From contig JAWQEG010000625.1 in assembly GCA_033782935.1 (NCBI GenBank), positions 178,501 to 242,500 on the forward strand: a stretch of DNA of 64,000 nucleotides, read 5' to 3'. The position numbers and the translations under genes are program-made. The notes beneath the pieces are model-generated. The model saw only the letters and a list, made by a program, of their open reading frames with translations. It was not told where the DNA came from and made no database searches. This stretch comes from Petrolisthes cinctipes. Lineage: Eukaryota; Arthropoda; Malacostraca; Decapoda; Porcellanidae. Of this stretch, positions 61,865 through 64,000 are shown one piece after another (the stretch's first letter is position 1; the number at the start of each line of letters is the position of its first letter).

Positions 61865-63398
61865 CTTAGTATTATAGTATACAAGACTGGCTTTTGGCAA
61901 ATGTGACCCCAATCTTTAAATCCGGAGACAGAACCCTTCCCATTAATTATAGACCTATTTCACTTACCTCAGTCCCCTGCAAAATTTTAGAACACATTAT
62001 TCGTAGACACATAATGGACCACTTTGATAGGCAAAATATACTGACTGACAATCAACACGGTTTTCGGCCTAAACGCTCGTGTGAGACGCAGCTACTGGTA
62101 ACTACTCATGACATCTTGCAGTCCCTCAATGACACAAAAATCAGACAGGTTGACGCCATAGTATTAGACTTTGCCAAAGCCTTCGACAAAGTCCCTCACC
62201 AAAGACTACTACACAAATTAGAATTCTATGGCATACAGGGACAACTTCTTCACTGGATTAGAACGTTCTTGACTACCAGAAAGCAACGTGTAGTTCTTGA
62301 CGGTAGTCAGTCTCCATCTGTTCCTGTGACCTCTGGGGTACCCCAGGGCACTGTCCTGGGTCCCCTTCTCTTCCTTTCATACATTAATGACCTCCCACTT
62401 TCACTTTCCTCTACCACTAGACTCTTTGCAGACGATAGCTTAGTTTACAGACCAATTAAAGATAGGAATGACTGCCTTCGACTACAGGACGACCTAACTG
62501 CACTTGAAGACTGGGAAGTCAAGTGGCAGATGACATTTAGACCAGACAAATGCCATCACATCCGTTTTACCCGTGCCCATAATGTCATTCCATATACATA
62601 CCAATTACACAACACCAACCTCAACACAGTCACTTCCCACAAATACTTGGGCGTCCACATCTCAGCGGACATGAGGTGGAACACACACATAGGTAGCGTC
62701 AGGGCTAAAGCTAGTAGGGTCCTGGGGTTCTTGCGCAGGAACCTCAGCAGGTGTAACACAGACACCAAAATTATTGCATACAACACTTTCGTCCGGCCAC
62801 ATTTAGATTATTGCGACACCGTCTGGGACCCACACACTTACAATAATATCAATAAATTAGAGTCCATACAAAACAAGACTGCAAGATGGGCCAGACGTGA
62901 TTACAGACACACTACATCAGTCACTTTGCTTAAACAAGACACAAAACTAGACCCATTAGTAACACGAAGACAGATACACAGACAACAGATGATATACAAA
63001 ATCACAAACAAGTTAGTTGACATAGACAAAGACACATATCTACACCCTACAAGTATACGATCCACTAGAGGCAGCCACAACTTAAAATACCATACATACC
63101 AGACAAGCACTGATATATTTAGGCACTCATTCTTTCCCCGCAGCATCCAAGAGTGGAATCATCTCCCATCTCACGTAGTTAATAGCCCCACTCTTGACAC
63201 GTTTAGAAATAGGATCACCAATCATTACCTCCCCAATCCTAATCCTCAACCCACAGTCCCTGACCCAATCCACCCTTATCCTAACCCTCTTCCTAATCCT
63301 GCCCTGGATCCCTAAATCCCCCGCACAACCCCCGCATATTATGCCGCCCATGAGCGGCCCTCTGCGGGACCCTAAAACTTGAACTTGAACTTGAACGA
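61865..63398 (+). mobile_element. 5'-truncated non-LTR retrotransposon with an open reverse transcriptase
   Basis: An uninterrupted 473-codon ORF (61894-63315) covers the RT core: ANVTPIFKSGDR, NYRPISLTSVPCKILEHII, QHGFRPKRSCETQL, LDFAKAFDKVPH, SGVPQGTVLGPLLF, LFADDS (catalytic, near 62420) and LGVHISADMRW, then a thumb/C-terminal region with RSIQEWNHLP. The endonuclease is lost at the 5' end. The 3' end has the (ACTTGA)n tail at 63378-63397, as in CR1/jockey-like elements. It lies antisense to the sulfotransferase, upstream of its exon at 61716. Intactness suggests a recent insertion. Confidence 0.9.
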
Positions 63399-63399
63399 G

Positions 63400-64000
63400 T
63401 AAATTTACACAGCGGTGTGGCGACCCACTTAATCACTTGACATCACGCCACACACCGCGCTTCTAGCCCAAAGTCCCAGACACCAGTCAGTTGAGTTGAG
63501 TCCATCAAGGTAGCCGGAAGTACATACCTCTTCCAAGTATATCCCTGTATTGTTCTGTTTACACAATACAGTAGGTTCGGATAAATGAATGGATAGAACT
63601 CACTCCTGATATAGTATTCACCATAAATATGCTATGTAAACAAAGACAGGCCACAATTAGCCAAACTCACCGGATGCTGTGCTCGTTACTAATGGAGGCA
63701 ACTACATATTCTGTAAGCTACATGTTTATAATAAAGTAAAAGAGGACTAAAGCCTTTGGTCCTCACCCTGTGACTAAACTAAAAAGGTTAACATAAATAC
63801 TTGGGTGAATATAAGAAGACACACTACAACACTTAGTAACACATATAAACATTTAGAATGATACAAACAAGATAACTCCGGATGACTACAAGTTACAATC
63901 TGGTACAGTACATATTACTGTACAGCATTGTGGAGTAGACTCGTGGTAAGTCAGTCTGTACTTAGCCACAACTACAACAAGGTACCATCGCTCAAAAAAG
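63400..64000. other. non-coding right edge
   Basis: No exon recognised on either strand; probably intron of the sulfotransferase gene or intergenic DNA. Confidence 0.4.

Overview
This is an intron-rich, AT-rich eukaryotic window, most likely from an arthropod and probably a crustacean. The evidence is (TTAGG)n repeats (the arthropod telomere motif, here inside a transposon), GT-AG introns, animal housekeeping genes, and non-LTR retrotransposon pieces of kinds I associate with crustacean genomes. The species call is inference; no prokaryotic features are present.

Protein genes, left to right. (1) A small coiled-coil protein, minus strand, 1834-4144, three exons, not identified. (2) The complete DDX6/Me31B DEAD-box RNA helicase, minus, 16309-20230, nine coding exons, 443 aa, with one GC-AG intron. 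(3) The complete CD2BP2/Lin1-type GYF-domain protein, plus, 30253-37874, six exons, 358 aa. (4) The complete VPS54 subunit of the GARP tethering complex, minus, 43497-54433, twenty coding exons, 1031 aa, with an N-terminal C2H2-like finger and a Ser/Thr-rich insert. (5) The ciliary EF-hand protein DRC8/EFCAB2, plus, 56865-58712, four exons, 182 aa, with a perfect-consensus RFX X-box 37 bp before the start codon; it lies head-to-head with VPS54. (6) The last two exons of a carbohydrate sulfotransferase (HNK-1/CHST11-14 type), minus, 60188-61716; the rest lies beyond the right edge or was not found. A weak candidate terminal exon lies at 431-694. The genes are functionally unrelated and no operon-like logic is expected.

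The rest is dominated by mobile DNA. More than twenty copies of a foldback (hairpin) MITE family, each about 150-170 bp and flanked by TTAA, are scattered over the whole window and clustered at 36-44 kb and 57-60 kb. They share the core GATTCCTCCAAACTATGCC and its inverted copy. A second MITE family carries internal TTAGG units. There are also GGGCC(C)GTATTC-type palindromes, a 700-bp Tc1-like non-autonomous element, pogo-like TIR elements, SINE-like repeats, and six non-LTR retrotransposon fragments. One retrotransposon fragment is nested in another with a clear 11-bp target duplication, and one carries an uninterrupted 473-aa reverse transcriptase ORF.

The most unusual structural theme is local tandem amplification of intron-exon boundaries. 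In VPS54 intron 1, next to VPS54 exon 8, and next to the sulfotransferase exon, tandem repeat units carry degenerate copies of the adjacent splice site. Long gene-free stretches are 8.6-15.2 kb, 24.4-26.3 kb and 63.4-64 kb.
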